DNA of 64,000 bases from Mucilaginibacter sp. (GTDB taxonomy: Bacteria > Bacteroidota > Bacteroidia > Sphingobacteriales > Sphingobacteriaceae), in NCBI RefSeq assembly GCF_028288185.1, contig NZ_JAQBOF010000024.1, forward strand, positions 38,385 through 102,384. Reading direction: 5' to 3'. Position numbers and translations under genes: made by a program. Each line of letters opens with the position of its first letter. Position 1 is the stretch's first letter. The notes under the pieces were generated by a model, which saw only the letters and a program-made list of their open reading frames with translations, was not told where the DNA came from and searched no databases. Positions 8,201 to 16,747 of the stretch are shown in pieces.

Positions 8201-9469
8201 CTATAAACCAGTTGCTACGGTTTTTGCGCCACGTTGTTTAATTAAGCTGTCGCGCACTGCCCCACTACGGTATAACCCTATCGGATCTAAAGCGCCGCCA
8301 GAACGTAAACGAGCCTCGGCAATTAACGAGCGTACATCGGTACGGTAAGCAGCCTGTAAGATCTCTTGAGCTTTGGCAACATCATTGTTTTGCTGTGCGT
8401 CAACCAATGCTTTGGTATCAACCAATAATGCTTGCGCGTAGGCAATTTTTATGGCTTCTACAGATTGTATCAAATCCTCGATCGGATCTTTTACGTTATG
8501 TGATGCGTCTATCATCCAACCAATACCAGTAGCATGATTTAATCCACGAGCATCCATGCCTTCAACCAGTTCATTAAATATCAGGAACAATTGGTATGGA
8601 TTAATGCTGCCTACGGTAAGGTCATCATCGCCATATTTTGAATCATTAAAATGGAAACCGGCCAGCTTTTGCTCCATCAGCAATAAAGAAACTATTTGCT
8701 CTATATTGGTATTGGGCAGGTGGTGACCAAGGTCGACCAGCGTCAATGCTTTTTTTCCCAGTTTTGAGGCTAATAGGTGAGATTGTCCCCAGTCACCAAT
8801 AGTGGTCGAGTAGAAGTTAGGCTCGAATGGTTTATACTCTATCCATACTTTCCAATCATCAGGCAGGGCAGCATAAATTTGCTGAAGGCTATCTAAAGTA
8901 TTCTGGAACGCTTTACGAAAATTTAGTTGCCCCGGAAAGTTTGACCCATCAGACAACCAAACCGACAAAGCGTTTGAGCCCAACTCTACACCGTATTTAA
9001 TTACTTCGATATTGTGTGCAATGGCCTGGTCGCGTACCGCTTTATCTGTATGATGTAATGAGCCAAATTTATAGCTCAGTTTAGCATCTTTCTGATCCTG
9101 GAAAGTGTTAGAATTTACCGCGTCAAAATGCAAACCGTATTGCGCGGCATGAGCTTTTATAGCCGTAGCATTTTCAGGGATATCCCAGGGGATGTGTAAC
9201 GATATAGAATTGCTTGAGCGATTAAGCGCATGGATCATACCCACGTCACTTATCTTTTCCTCCAGATTACGAGGCTCACCACCGCCTGAGAAACGGCCAA
9301 ATCGTGTACCGCCGGTACCTAAAGCCCAGCTTGGTATGGCAATGTTAAATGCCTGCAGTTTTTGCAGTACCTCATCCAGTTTAGTAACATCCTCGGCAAC
9401 AAAATTAAATTTGCGCTGGTGGTCTTTTATATGCTGATGATTAAATTCATCAATTTTTTGCTGTTCCAT
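8201..9469 (-). CDS. rhaI: L-rhamnose isomerase (RhaI type)
   Basis: This 422-residue protein belongs to the xylose-isomerase-like TIM-barrel isomerases. Metal and substrate residues can be seen in WIEYKPFEP, LVDLGHHLPNT and GFHFNDSKYGDDD, the spacing expected of the Pseudomonas stutzeri/Bacillus type L-rhamnose isomerase rather than E. coli RhaA. It interconverts L-rhamnose and L-rhamnulose in the cytoplasm with a divalent metal. The gene lies 6 bp after the aldolase/dehydrogenase gene and 1 bp before the kinase gene. The product name is secure for this family plus operon. Confidence 0.9.
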   Translation of the reverse strand: MEQQKIDEFNHQHIKDHQRKFNFVAEDVTKLDEVLQKLQAFNIAIPSWALGTGGTRFGRFSGGGEPRNLEEKISDVGMIHALNRSSNSISLHIPWDIPENATAIKAHAAQYGLHFDAVNSNTFQDQKDAKLSYKFGSLHHTDKAVRDQAIAHNIEVIKYGVELGSNALSVWLSDGSNFPGQLNFRKAFQNTLDSLQQIYAALPDDWKVWIEYKPFEPNFYSTTIGDWGQSHLLASKLGKKALTLVDLGHHLPNTNIEQIVSLLLMEQKLAGFHFNDSKYGDDDLTVGSINPYQLFLIFNELVEGMDARGLNHATGIGWMIDASHNVKDPIEDLIQSVEAIKIAYAQALLVDTKALVDAQQNNDVAKAQEILQAAYRTDVRSLIAEARLRSGGALDPIGLYRSGAVRDSLIKQRGAKTVATGL

Positions 9470-9475
9470 AGTATA

Positions 9476-11596
9476 TTATCTTACAAATGCAGCGGCAACA
9501 CCGCCATCAACATTTAAAACATTCCCGGTTGATTTACCTAATAGCCCACCCGCAAAAGCAAAGCAAGCGTTGGCAATATCAACAGGTAAAATCACTTCAT
9601 TTAATAAGGTGCGTTTGGCATAGTATGCAGGCAATTCAGCAACGGTTATGCCATAAGCCTTGGCGCGGCCTTCGGCCCAACCACCGGCCCATATATTACT
9701 GTCGCTAATTACCGCGTCAGGATTAACCACATTAACCCTAATCTTATCGCCGCCTAATTCTGCCGCATTTAGCCTGCTTAGGTGTAATTGAGCCGCTTTG
9801 GCGCTGCCATAACCGGCATTATTTGGCCCACTTACTAAAGCATTTTTACTTACGATATTAATAATGTCGCCGCCAATATCCTGTTTCTGCATAACAGCAG
9901 TAGCAGCCTGTGTTACCAGGAATTGTCCTTTCACTAATACATCATATATCAGGTCCCAGTCCTGTTCGGTATGATCGCCAATGGTTTTAGAGATAGATAA
10001 GCCGGCGTTGTTTACGATCAGGTCTATCCCGCCGAAAGCTAATATAGCCTGAGCTACGGCATCGGCAATTTGGTCTGCCTTGGTAACATTAAGTATCGCT
10101 GTAGTATAAGCGTCTTTGCCAAATAGTTTTTTAAACTCTTCGCCGGCACCTTCCAAACGTTCGGCATTCATATCATTTAGTACTACAACTGCACCTTCTT
10201 CGGCAAATTTTTTGGCGATAGCTTTACCTATACCACCCGCGCTGCCGGTAACCAAGGCCACGCGGCCCGATAAAGCTTTTGGCTTAGGCATACGTTGCAG
10301 CTTGGCCTCTTCTAGTAACCAGTATTCTATATTAAATGCCTCTTGTCTTGGTAAGGAGGTATAATCAGAAATAGCCTCCGCGCCCTTCATTACGTTGATG
10401 GCGTTGGTGTAAAACTCGGCAGCAACTCGTGCTGTTTGTTTGTCTTTAGCAAAAGTGAACATACCCACGCCCGGATATAAAATAACAACCGGGTTAGCAT
10501 CGCGGATAGCAGGGCTGTTTGCATGCTTGCAGGTTTCATAATACTCGGTGTACATGGCGCGGTAAGCATCAAACGCAGGAGCAAGGCGTGTTTTAAGCGC
10601 TTTTACATCACTCAGATCCTCGTCTTTTCCAAGTTCCAATACTAACGGACTAATCTTAGTTCTTAAAAAGTGATCCGGGCAGCTGGTGCCAAGTGGAGCT
10701 AATCTGTCTAAATCGTTTGAGTTGATAAACTCTAACACACGCGCATCATCCGTAAAATGACCGATCATATTTTGTTTTGACGAGCAGAACCCGCGTAATA
10801 TTGGCGCTAAAGCAACCGCTTGTTTTTTGCGACCGGCTTCGTCCAGGCTTTGTATTTTGGCACCGCCAAAAACTGGTCCTTTTTTGCCATAGTTTTGCTC
10901 CAGGTATTCGGCGCATTGTTCTATTACTTCAAGGGTATTGATATAGCTTTCATAAGCGGTATCGCCCCAGGTAAATAACCCGTGCGAGCCTAACATGATA
11001 CCACGAATACCCGGATTAGCATCTAAACAGGCCTTTAATTGCAGGCCCAGTTCAAAGCCCGGTTTCTGCCATTCAACCCAACCTATTTTTCCTTTAAAAA
11101 GATCGGCGGTAATTTGCTTGCCATCTTTTGCTGCCGCTATGGCGATTGCCGCATCAGGATGCAGGTGGTCAATATGTTTAAAGGGTAAAAATCCATGTAG
11201 CGGGGTATCTATAGATGGCGCTTTCGAAGCCAGGTCATAAATGGTATGGTTAAACAACTCTACCATTTCATCCTCATGCTCCAACCCTCGGTAAACGTTT
11301 TTAAGGCTGCGTAATTTATCTACATATAAAGCCGCTAGCCCGCTTTTTTTCAACGTTCCAATGTCACCACCCGAGCCTTTGATCCACATTACCTCTACCG
11401 ACTCTCCGGTCAATGGATCTTTCGCCATTGCTTTGCAGGAAGTATTACCGCCGCCGTAGTTGGTTAACCGCAAATCGGCGCCTAAAAGGTTTGAACGATA
11501 TATGAGCAAAGCCACTTCATCACCGGCAAGCTTTGCAGCTTCCGCATCGTCCCATAAATAGCTTACATGCTTAAAAATTGTTTCTTTGATAGACAT
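9476..11596 (-). CDS. rhaD: Bifunctional rhamnulose-1-phosphate aldolase / short-chain dehydrogenase
   Basis: The 706-residue protein fuses two enzymes. Residues about 1-420 are a class II aldolase/adducin-like domain (the HGFLPFKHIDHLHPD and GSHGLFTWG segments carry metal-binding histidines). Residues about 425-706 are a short-chain dehydrogenase with VTGSAGGIGK for NAD binding, NNAG and the YGSAK catalytic Tyr/Lys. The aldolase splits rhamnulose-1-phosphate to dihydroxyacetone phosphate and L-lactaldehyde, and the second domain oxidises lactaldehyde. This architecture (called RhaEW or YuxG elsewhere) is non-orthologous to E. coli RhaD, so the symbol is used for function only. It is the middle gene of the rhamnose operon. 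Confidence 0.9.
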   Translation of the reverse strand: MSIKETIFKHVSYLWDDAEAAKLAGDEVALLIYRSNLLGADLRLTNYGGGNTSCKAMAKDPLTGESVEVMWIKGSGGDIGTLKKSGLAALYVDKLRSLKNVYRGLEHEDEMVELFNHTIYDLASKAPSIDTPLHGFLPFKHIDHLHPDAAIAIAAAKDGKQITADLFKGKIGWVEWQKPGFELGLQLKACLDANPGIRGIMLGSHGLFTWGDTAYESYINTLEVIEQCAEYLEQNYGKKGPVFGGAKIQSLDEAGRKKQAVALAPILRGFCSSKQNMIGHFTDDARVLEFINSNDLDRLAPLGTSCPDHFLRTKISPLVLELGKDEDLSDVKALKTRLAPAFDAYRAMYTEYYETCKHANSPAIRDANPVVILYPGVGMFTFAKDKQTARVAAEFYTNAINVMKGAEAISDYTSLPRQEAFNIEYWLLEEAKLQRMPKPKALSGRVALVTGSAGGIGKAIAKKFAEEGAVVVLNDMNAERLEGAGEEFKKLFGKDAYTTAILNVTKADQIADAVAQAILAFGGIDLIVNNAGLSISKTIGDHTEQDWDLIYDVLVKGQFLVTQAATAVMQKQDIGGDIINIVSKNALVSGPNNAGYGSAKAAQLHLSRLNAAELGGDKIRVNVVNPDAVISDSNIWAGGWAEGRAKAYGITVAELPAYYAKRTLLNEVILPVDIANACFAFAGGLLGKSTGNVLNVDGGVAAAFVR

Positions 11597-11624
11597 TATT
11601 TACTCGTTTTGTGTTGATCGTTTA

Positions 11625-12752
11625 TTATTTAATTGCTTTAATTGCTGCTGTTTTTGGTGCTTCTTTATCCTTTAAATTATTGCCATAGCCTACCAAAACA
11701 ACCGATAGTATAATGGTTACAATACCGATGATAAGGGTTGTAAATGCCTTATTGCTTACGGTTTTCCACTCTTTTAACACAATACCCCACATGTTAGCTA
11801 CCAATATAATAAAGGCCATGTGTAGTATCCATGAGCTGGCACCGTTGCCTAATTTACTTTCGCCCATGCCATAAAAGAAGAATTGTAAGAACCAGGTTGT
11901 TCCGGCTAAAGCCGAGAAGATATAATTTTTCAATAACGGCGTTTTACTATCAGTATAATTACCAAATGTTTTGTTGCGGGCATTTAATATCATGCACCAT
12001 ATAAAGTTGGTGGTTAAACCTCCCCAAAGTATCACTATATAAGTAACGTTGTTTTTGTACAAGAAATTGGCGCTGTCTGTAATATGGTTAGCTTCTCTCC
12101 AGGCTGCGTTAGCTGCGTTTGCCATATCTGCCCCGGCATCAATACCGAAAGCGAAGCAAGCGCTTAATACACCCGATACAATGGCTACAAAAATACCCAT
12201 ACCAAAGCGATAGTCTTTATTTTCGTTAGCTACCGCGCCTTTTTTATTCAGGTCACGCTCTTTTAAAGTACCTGCACGGCCGCAAATAATAATGCCGAGA
12301 ACGCACACCGCTATACCTATCAGCACAATCTGCCCCCAATGACTTGAAGCCAACATGCCAATGCTATCCTTACCCATTTTTGGGGCAAACTCATAGTAAA
12401 TTGCCGGAACTAACGCGCCAAATACCGAACATAAACCCAATATAATGGTACTGCCTAATGATACACCTAAGTAGCGCACACCTAAACCATAAGTTAAGCC
12501 GCCTATCCCCCACAATAAACCAAAGAAATAAGTTAAACCAAGGATGCCGCCATTGGTAGCCTTAATGATCTCCATAAAATGCGGAACGGTTAAATAAGCC
12601 GCCAGCGGCGGTACGATCAGCCACGAGAAGATCCCGCCAACTATCCAGAAACTTTCCCAGGCCCAGCCTTTAACTTTTTTGTAAGGGATATAAAAACTAC
12701 CCGAGGCAAAGCCGCCGATAAAGTGAAAAATTACACCGAAAATTACTTCCAT
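11625..12752 (-). CDS. rhaT: L-rhamnose/H+ symporter RhaT
   Basis: This 375-residue inner-membrane protein has about 10 hydrophobic helices, matching the RhaT family of the drug/metabolite transporter superfamily. The N-terminal GSFYIPYKKVKGWAWE stretch is characteristic of RhaT. It is longer than E. coli RhaT (344 residues) because of a central loop that includes KERDLNKKGA and DMANAANAAWRE. It imports L-rhamnose released by the neighbouring rhamnosidase. The gene follows the rhamnosidase by 9 bp and precedes the aldolase by 28 bp. Confidence 0.92.
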   Translation of the reverse strand: MEVIFGVIFHFIGGFASGSFYIPYKKVKGWAWESFWIVGGIFSWLIVPPLAAYLTVPHFMEIIKATNGGILGLTYFFGLLWGIGGLTYGLGVRYLGVSLGSTIILGLCSVFGALVPAIYYEFAPKMGKDSIGMLASSHWGQIVLIGIAVCVLGIIICGRAGTLKERDLNKKGAVANENKDYRFGMGIFVAIVSGVLSACFAFGIDAGADMANAANAAWREANHITDSANFLYKNNVTYIVILWGGLTTNFIWCMILNARNKTFGNYTDSKTPLLKNYIFSALAGTTWFLQFFFYGMGESKLGNGASSWILHMAFIILVANMWGIVLKEWKTVSNKAFTTLIIGIVTIILSVVLVGYGNNLKDKEAPKTAAIKAIK

Positions 12753-12761
12753 ATTTTTAAA

Positions 12762-15464
12762 TTATTGCATTAATGTGCTAAAATGATAATTGCCCGAACC
12801 AACGTTTACCGCGGTATAACCCGCTATTTGATCGGCTGCTTTTGTAACCGGTTTTCCGTTTTCGGTAACCGCGTTATCGCCTTTTGTTGGTACGTAAACA
12901 GTAGCGGTGGTATTTGCCGGGATAGTTACATCCAGCGTTAAGTTACTGCCTTCAATTTTCCAATGTGACCTTGCTTTGCCGTAAGGTGTTTCATAATCTG
13001 CGGCTACGGTTGTTAAATTACCGCCAATGGTTGGCTTAATGATGATGCCTTTATAACCTACCTGGTCGGTCTTGGTGTCAAGGCCCGCAACCGTACGATA
13101 CATCCAGTCGCCAATAGCGCCGTAGGCATAGTGGTTGTACGAGTTCATGGAAGGTACTTCAAGCGTACCGTCTGGATGTATGCCATTCCATCTTTCCCAA
13201 ATGGTAGTAGCGCCCATTTTAATAGGGTATAACCATGATGGATAGTTTGGCTGTAGTAACAATGTAAACGCAACATCGGCATGCCCAAAACGACTAAGCG
13301 CGCTGCACAAATATGGCGTACCCAAAAAGCCGGTGGTTAAGTGGTTGCCGTAACGCCTAACGTTGTCTGCCAATCTTTGCGCCGCTTGCGCCCTTAAGTT
13401 CTCCGGCAGCATATCAAACTGCAGCGCCAAAACGTAAGCTGTTTGGGTATCAGATGATATCAGTCCGTTTGGTGTAACATACTCTTTAATATAAGCAGTT
13501 TTAACATCGGCAAGTAGTTTGGTGTAAGTCGCCTCATCATCGGTTTTACCTAAAACCTTAGCGGCATTTATCAGCAATTGGGTCGAATAAGCATAAAAGC
13601 ATTGCGCTATTAAATATTTACTGGTGATGGCCGCGGTGCCATCGTTATCATCATTACGGGTGTAAAACAACCAGTCGCCAAAGTGGCCGCCGGTGTTCCA
13701 AAGATTATTATGACTTCTGCCTTTCATACAATCAACCCATGCTTTCATGCTGCTGTACTGATTGGCCAATATCTCTTTATCGCCATAAGCCAAATACATA
13801 TTCCACGGAACAATAGTTGCCACGTCTGACCAGCCCGCGCTGCCGCCACCGCCTGATGGTTTGCCGTTGTCAAAAGCATCCGGAATAACATGTGGCACGC
13901 TGCCATCGGCAAATTGATCTAAAGCAACATCTTTTAACCATTTGGCAAAAAAGTTATGTGCGTTCATGTTATAAGTAGCAGTGCGCGAAAACACCTGCGC
14001 ATCGCCTGTCCAACCTAAACGCTCGTCACGCTGCGGGCAATCGGTAGGGATATCAATAAAGTTCCCGCGTTGGCCCCATTCTATATTATGTTGTAATTGG
14101 TTGATCAATGGGTTTGAACAGCTAAATGTACCGGTAACCGGCATGTCCGAATAAACAGCTGTAGCCGTAAAATCCTCCGGTTTAATCTCGCCGGGATATC
14201 CTTCTATCCGAATATATCTAAATCCCTGCCAGGTAAACTGAGGCTCGAAAGTTTCTTCGGCACCACCTTTTAATATAAAGGTGTTTTGGCACTTGGCATC
14301 ACGTAAGTTGTCCGTATAGAAATTGCCCACTTTGTCCATTACCTCTGCGTGCGATATCACGATTTTATCGCCGGCGTTACCTTTAACCTTAAATTTCACC
14401 CAGCCAACCAGGTTCTGTCCAAAATCAATAACCTTTTCGCCTTTTGGCGTGGTGAATATTTTAATTGACTTAAACACTTCATGCTTTTTAACAGGCTCGT
14501 TAACGGTAGCTATCAACATGTTTTTAGGATAGCTCTGTACCGCTACGGCAGCCCAGTTTTTATCATCAAATCCAGCTGTCGACCAACCTTTTTGCTCTTT
14601 CCGGGCATCGATAACAGAACCATTATAGATTTCTGCCGAACGCACTTCGCCGGTAGAAGTTTTCCAGGTATTGTCTGAGCCAATAACTGCCGTGGTGCCA
14701 TCGGTAAAGGTTATGTTTAGTTGAAATAGCAACGCAATGTCTTTGCCATATATTTCGTGCCTGGTACCAATACCATAAATACCACGATACCAACCGCTTC
14801 CCAATGCTGCGCCTACAGCGTTAGCACCTGGTTTTAACAGATTAGTAACATCATAAGCCTGGTATTGCAGGCGTTTATTATAGCTGGTATAGCCGGGTGT
14901 AAGATAATCTGTACCAACACGTTGGCCATTTATATGCGCTTCGTATAAACCATGGGCTGTAATATAGGCTGTTGCAGATTTGATCTTTTTTGCGACAGTA
15001 AATCCTTTTCTAAAAAGAGGACTTGGCCGCGATGCTTCTTCGGGTGCGCTTTGTGTTATCCATTGCCCTTTCCAATCAGCTTCAGTTAATAGGCCCATTT
15101 GGAAAGAAGCCGTACTCCAACCGGAAGCCTTGCCTTTGTTATCCCAAACCCTAACCTGCCAGGTGTATTTTTGACCGGATTGTAATGGGCTGCCTTTATA
15201 AGTAATGTACATAGATTGATCGCCGGCTATTTTGCCGGGATTCCAAACCGAGCCCTTGCCTGCTTCTAATACCTTGATCTCGTAAGCGGTTTGCATTACG
15301 TCACGTGCGGTACCGGCATCTAACTGCCAGCTAAAGCGGGGAGACGGGGCATCAATACTATTAGGGTTTGGCAGATTCTCTGTCATTAAACGTTGAACCT
15401 TGACTTGCGCCATTGATATTTGCACGGCAAGTATGCCAATAAATAAAAAGAAAACTTTTCTCAT
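12762..15464 (-). CDS. Secreted alpha-L-rhamnosidase (GH78)
   Basis: This 900-residue protein has a signal peptide (MRKVFFLFIGILAVQISMAQ), N-terminal beta-sandwich domains (residues about 22-440) and an (alpha/alpha)6 barrel with the GH78 motifs DCPQRDERLGWTGDAQ, holding the likely general acid Glu, and TTIWERWNG, holding the likely base Glu, followed by a C-terminal beta domain. It removes terminal alpha-L-rhamnose from plant or microbial glycans in the periplasm or outside. It is the first gene of the five-gene rhamnose operon and diverges from the regulator gene, with 88 bp between them. Confidence 0.93.
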   Translation of the reverse strand: MRKVFFLFIGILAVQISMAQVKVQRLMTENLPNPNSIDAPSPRFSWQLDAGTARDVMQTAYEIKVLEAGKGSVWNPGKIAGDQSMYITYKGSPLQSGQKYTWQVRVWDNKGKASGWSTASFQMGLLTEADWKGQWITQSAPEEASRPSPLFRKGFTVAKKIKSATAYITAHGLYEAHINGQRVGTDYLTPGYTSYNKRLQYQAYDVTNLLKPGANAVGAALGSGWYRGIYGIGTRHEIYGKDIALLFQLNITFTDGTTAVIGSDNTWKTSTGEVRSAEIYNGSVIDARKEQKGWSTAGFDDKNWAAVAVQSYPKNMLIATVNEPVKKHEVFKSIKIFTTPKGEKVIDFGQNLVGWVKFKVKGNAGDKIVISHAEVMDKVGNFYTDNLRDAKCQNTFILKGGAEETFEPQFTWQGFRYIRIEGYPGEIKPEDFTATAVYSDMPVTGTFSCSNPLINQLQHNIEWGQRGNFIDIPTDCPQRDERLGWTGDAQVFSRTATYNMNAHNFFAKWLKDVALDQFADGSVPHVIPDAFDNGKPSGGGGSAGWSDVATIVPWNMYLAYGDKEILANQYSSMKAWVDCMKGRSHNNLWNTGGHFGDWLFYTRNDDNDGTAAITSKYLIAQCFYAYSTQLLINAAKVLGKTDDEATYTKLLADVKTAYIKEYVTPNGLISSDTQTAYVLALQFDMLPENLRAQAAQRLADNVRRYGNHLTTGFLGTPYLCSALSRFGHADVAFTLLLQPNYPSWLYPIKMGATTIWERWNGIHPDGTLEVPSMNSYNHYAYGAIGDWMYRTVAGLDTKTDQVGYKGIIIKPTIGGNLTTVAADYETPYGKARSHWKIEGSNLTLDVTIPANTTATVYVPTKGDNAVTENGKPVTKAADQIAGYTAVNVGSGNYHFSTLMQ

Positions 15465-15501
15465 TGTTATTTAAAAAAGGATGTATAATTGGTTAAGGCA
15501 A

Positions 15502-15528
15502 GTTAACAAAAATGATTTTGGTTAACCA
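15502..15528. promoter_or_regulatory. Paired GTTAAC boxes, candidate rhamnose operator
   Basis: Two copies of the palindrome GTTAAC lie 19 bp apart, centre to centre, in the 88-bp divergent promoter region. The second is extended to the perfect 10-bp palindrome TGGTTAACCA (15519-15528). A related TTGGTTAAGG precedes them. The position between the rhamnosidase and the GntR-type regulator makes this the best candidate for the regulator's binding site, controlling both directions. This is inference from position and symmetry. Confidence 0.45.
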
Positions 15529-15552
15529 TCACCTACTGTCCTATTATTTAAG

Positions 15553-16575
15553 ATGAAAAATTATCTAAAAATTATTCAGATAGATGAGCATTCTATTACC
15601 CCAAAGTACTTGCAGATCTGCAACAGCATATTGCGTGGTATTGAGGAGGAGAAGATAGAAAAAGACGATATTTTACCTTCTATAAACGATCTGAGCATCG
15701 CGCTGGAAGTTGCCCGTAACACCATAGAGCGGGCCTATAAAGAATTAAGAAAATACAATGTTATCAGCTCGGTTGCAGGCAAGGGATACTTTATAAGCAA
15801 CACACAGTTTAATCAGCCTATAAAAGTTTTACTGTTGTTTAATAAACTAAGCAGCCATAAAAAAATTATTTATGATGCTTTTGCCGAGGTGTTGGGCAGT
15901 AATGCCGCTATCGACTTTTATATCTATAACAGCAATTTTAACTTCTTTAAAAAATTGCTTACCGGTAATATAGACCATTACTCGAAGCTAATCATTGTTC
16001 CGCATTTTACTGAGAGTACGGATAGTGCCCGCGCGGTGATCAATGAATTGCCAAAGGACAAATTAATATTGATGGACAGGCTGGAAAACATCACCGGCGA
16101 TTTTGGCGCTGTTTATGAAAACTTTGAGCAGGATATTTATAACGCGTTAACGCAACTTTTAGATAAGCTAAGCAAGTACCATACCTTAAAGATCATATTC
16201 CCCGAACATAGTTATTATCCTAAGGAGATTTTAAAAGGCTTTATTAACTTTTGCAGGCAGTATGCTTTTGAGTATGCCACTATCCATGAACTGGCCAACG
16301 AAACTTTACAATCAGGCACTGTCTATATCAATTTAATGGAGGACGACCTGGTGGAGCTGGTAGAAAAGATCATCAGCAGTAAATTAAAGGTAGGCCAGGA
16401 TATAGGCGTAATATCTTACAACGAAACCCCGCTAAAAAAGATCATCCTGAACGGTATCACTACCATATCAACAGATTTTAAGATGATGGGCGAGAAAGCC
16501 GCAGAAATGGCGCTGAATAACACCAAAGAACATGTGGCTATACCGTTTAAGGTTACGCTGAGGGATTCACTGTAG
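15553..16575 (+). CDS. GntR-family regulator with sugar-binding domain, probable rhamnose regulator
   Basis: The 340-residue protein has an N-terminal GntR winged helix-turn-helix (about 10-80; ILPSINDLSIALEVARNTIERAYKEL) and a C-terminal domain resembling LacI-type periplasmic binding folds (about 90-335). Bacteroidetes use such GntR/LacI chimeras to regulate sugar operons; Bacteroides instead uses an AraC-type RhaR. Divergent orientation from the rhamnose operon suggests that it senses rhamnose or rhamnulose and controls that operon and itself. The link to rhamnose rests on position only. A large inverted repeat follows the gene. Confidence 0.82.
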   Translation: MKNYLKIIQIDEHSITPKYLQICNSILRGIEEEKIEKDDILPSINDLSIALEVARNTIERAYKELRKYNVISSVAGKGYFISNTQFNQPIKVLLLFNKLSSHKKIIYDAFAEVLGSNAAIDFYIYNSNFNFFKKLLTGNIDHYSKLIIVPHFTESTDSARAVINELPKDKLILMDRLENITGDFGAVYENFEQDIYNALTQLLDKLSKYHTLKIIFPEHSYYPKEILKGFINFCRQYAFEYATIHELANETLQSGTVYINLMEDDLVELVEKIISSKLKVGQDIGVISYNETPLKKIILNGITTISTDFKMMGEKAAEMALNNTKEHVAIPFKVTLRDSL

Positions 16576-16590
16576 GAACGCGCGCCGTTG

Positions 16591-16737
16591 ACTCACCCCG
16601 ACTACGCTATGCTGGTCGGCCCTCTCTTCGTTGCGCGGAAAGAGGGCAACGCAAAACATTTAACAATAAATTTTAATAACCCTCTTTCCGCCGAAGGCGA
16701 AGAGAGGGTGGTCGAGCGCAGCAAAGACCGGGTGAGT
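16591..16737. repeat. MITE-like large inverted repeat
   Basis: This 147-bp element has imperfect inverted arms of about 56 bp that start ACTCACC and end GGTGAGT, with an AT-rich loop of about 35 bp. Each arm contains CCCTCTCTTCG and a CGGAAAGAGGG block. It fills the gap between the regulator and the convergent glycosidase gene. The form suits a non-autonomous mobile element that may also stop transcription from both sides. It has no coding capacity; a short open frame at 16588-16779 runs across it and is not credible. Confidence 0.75.
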
Positions 16738-16747
16738 TATCGCCGCT

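Noticed and set aside
7723..8241. 172-residue plus-strand frame
   Set aside because: It is antisense to rhaB and the end of the isomerase gene; no domain is seen.
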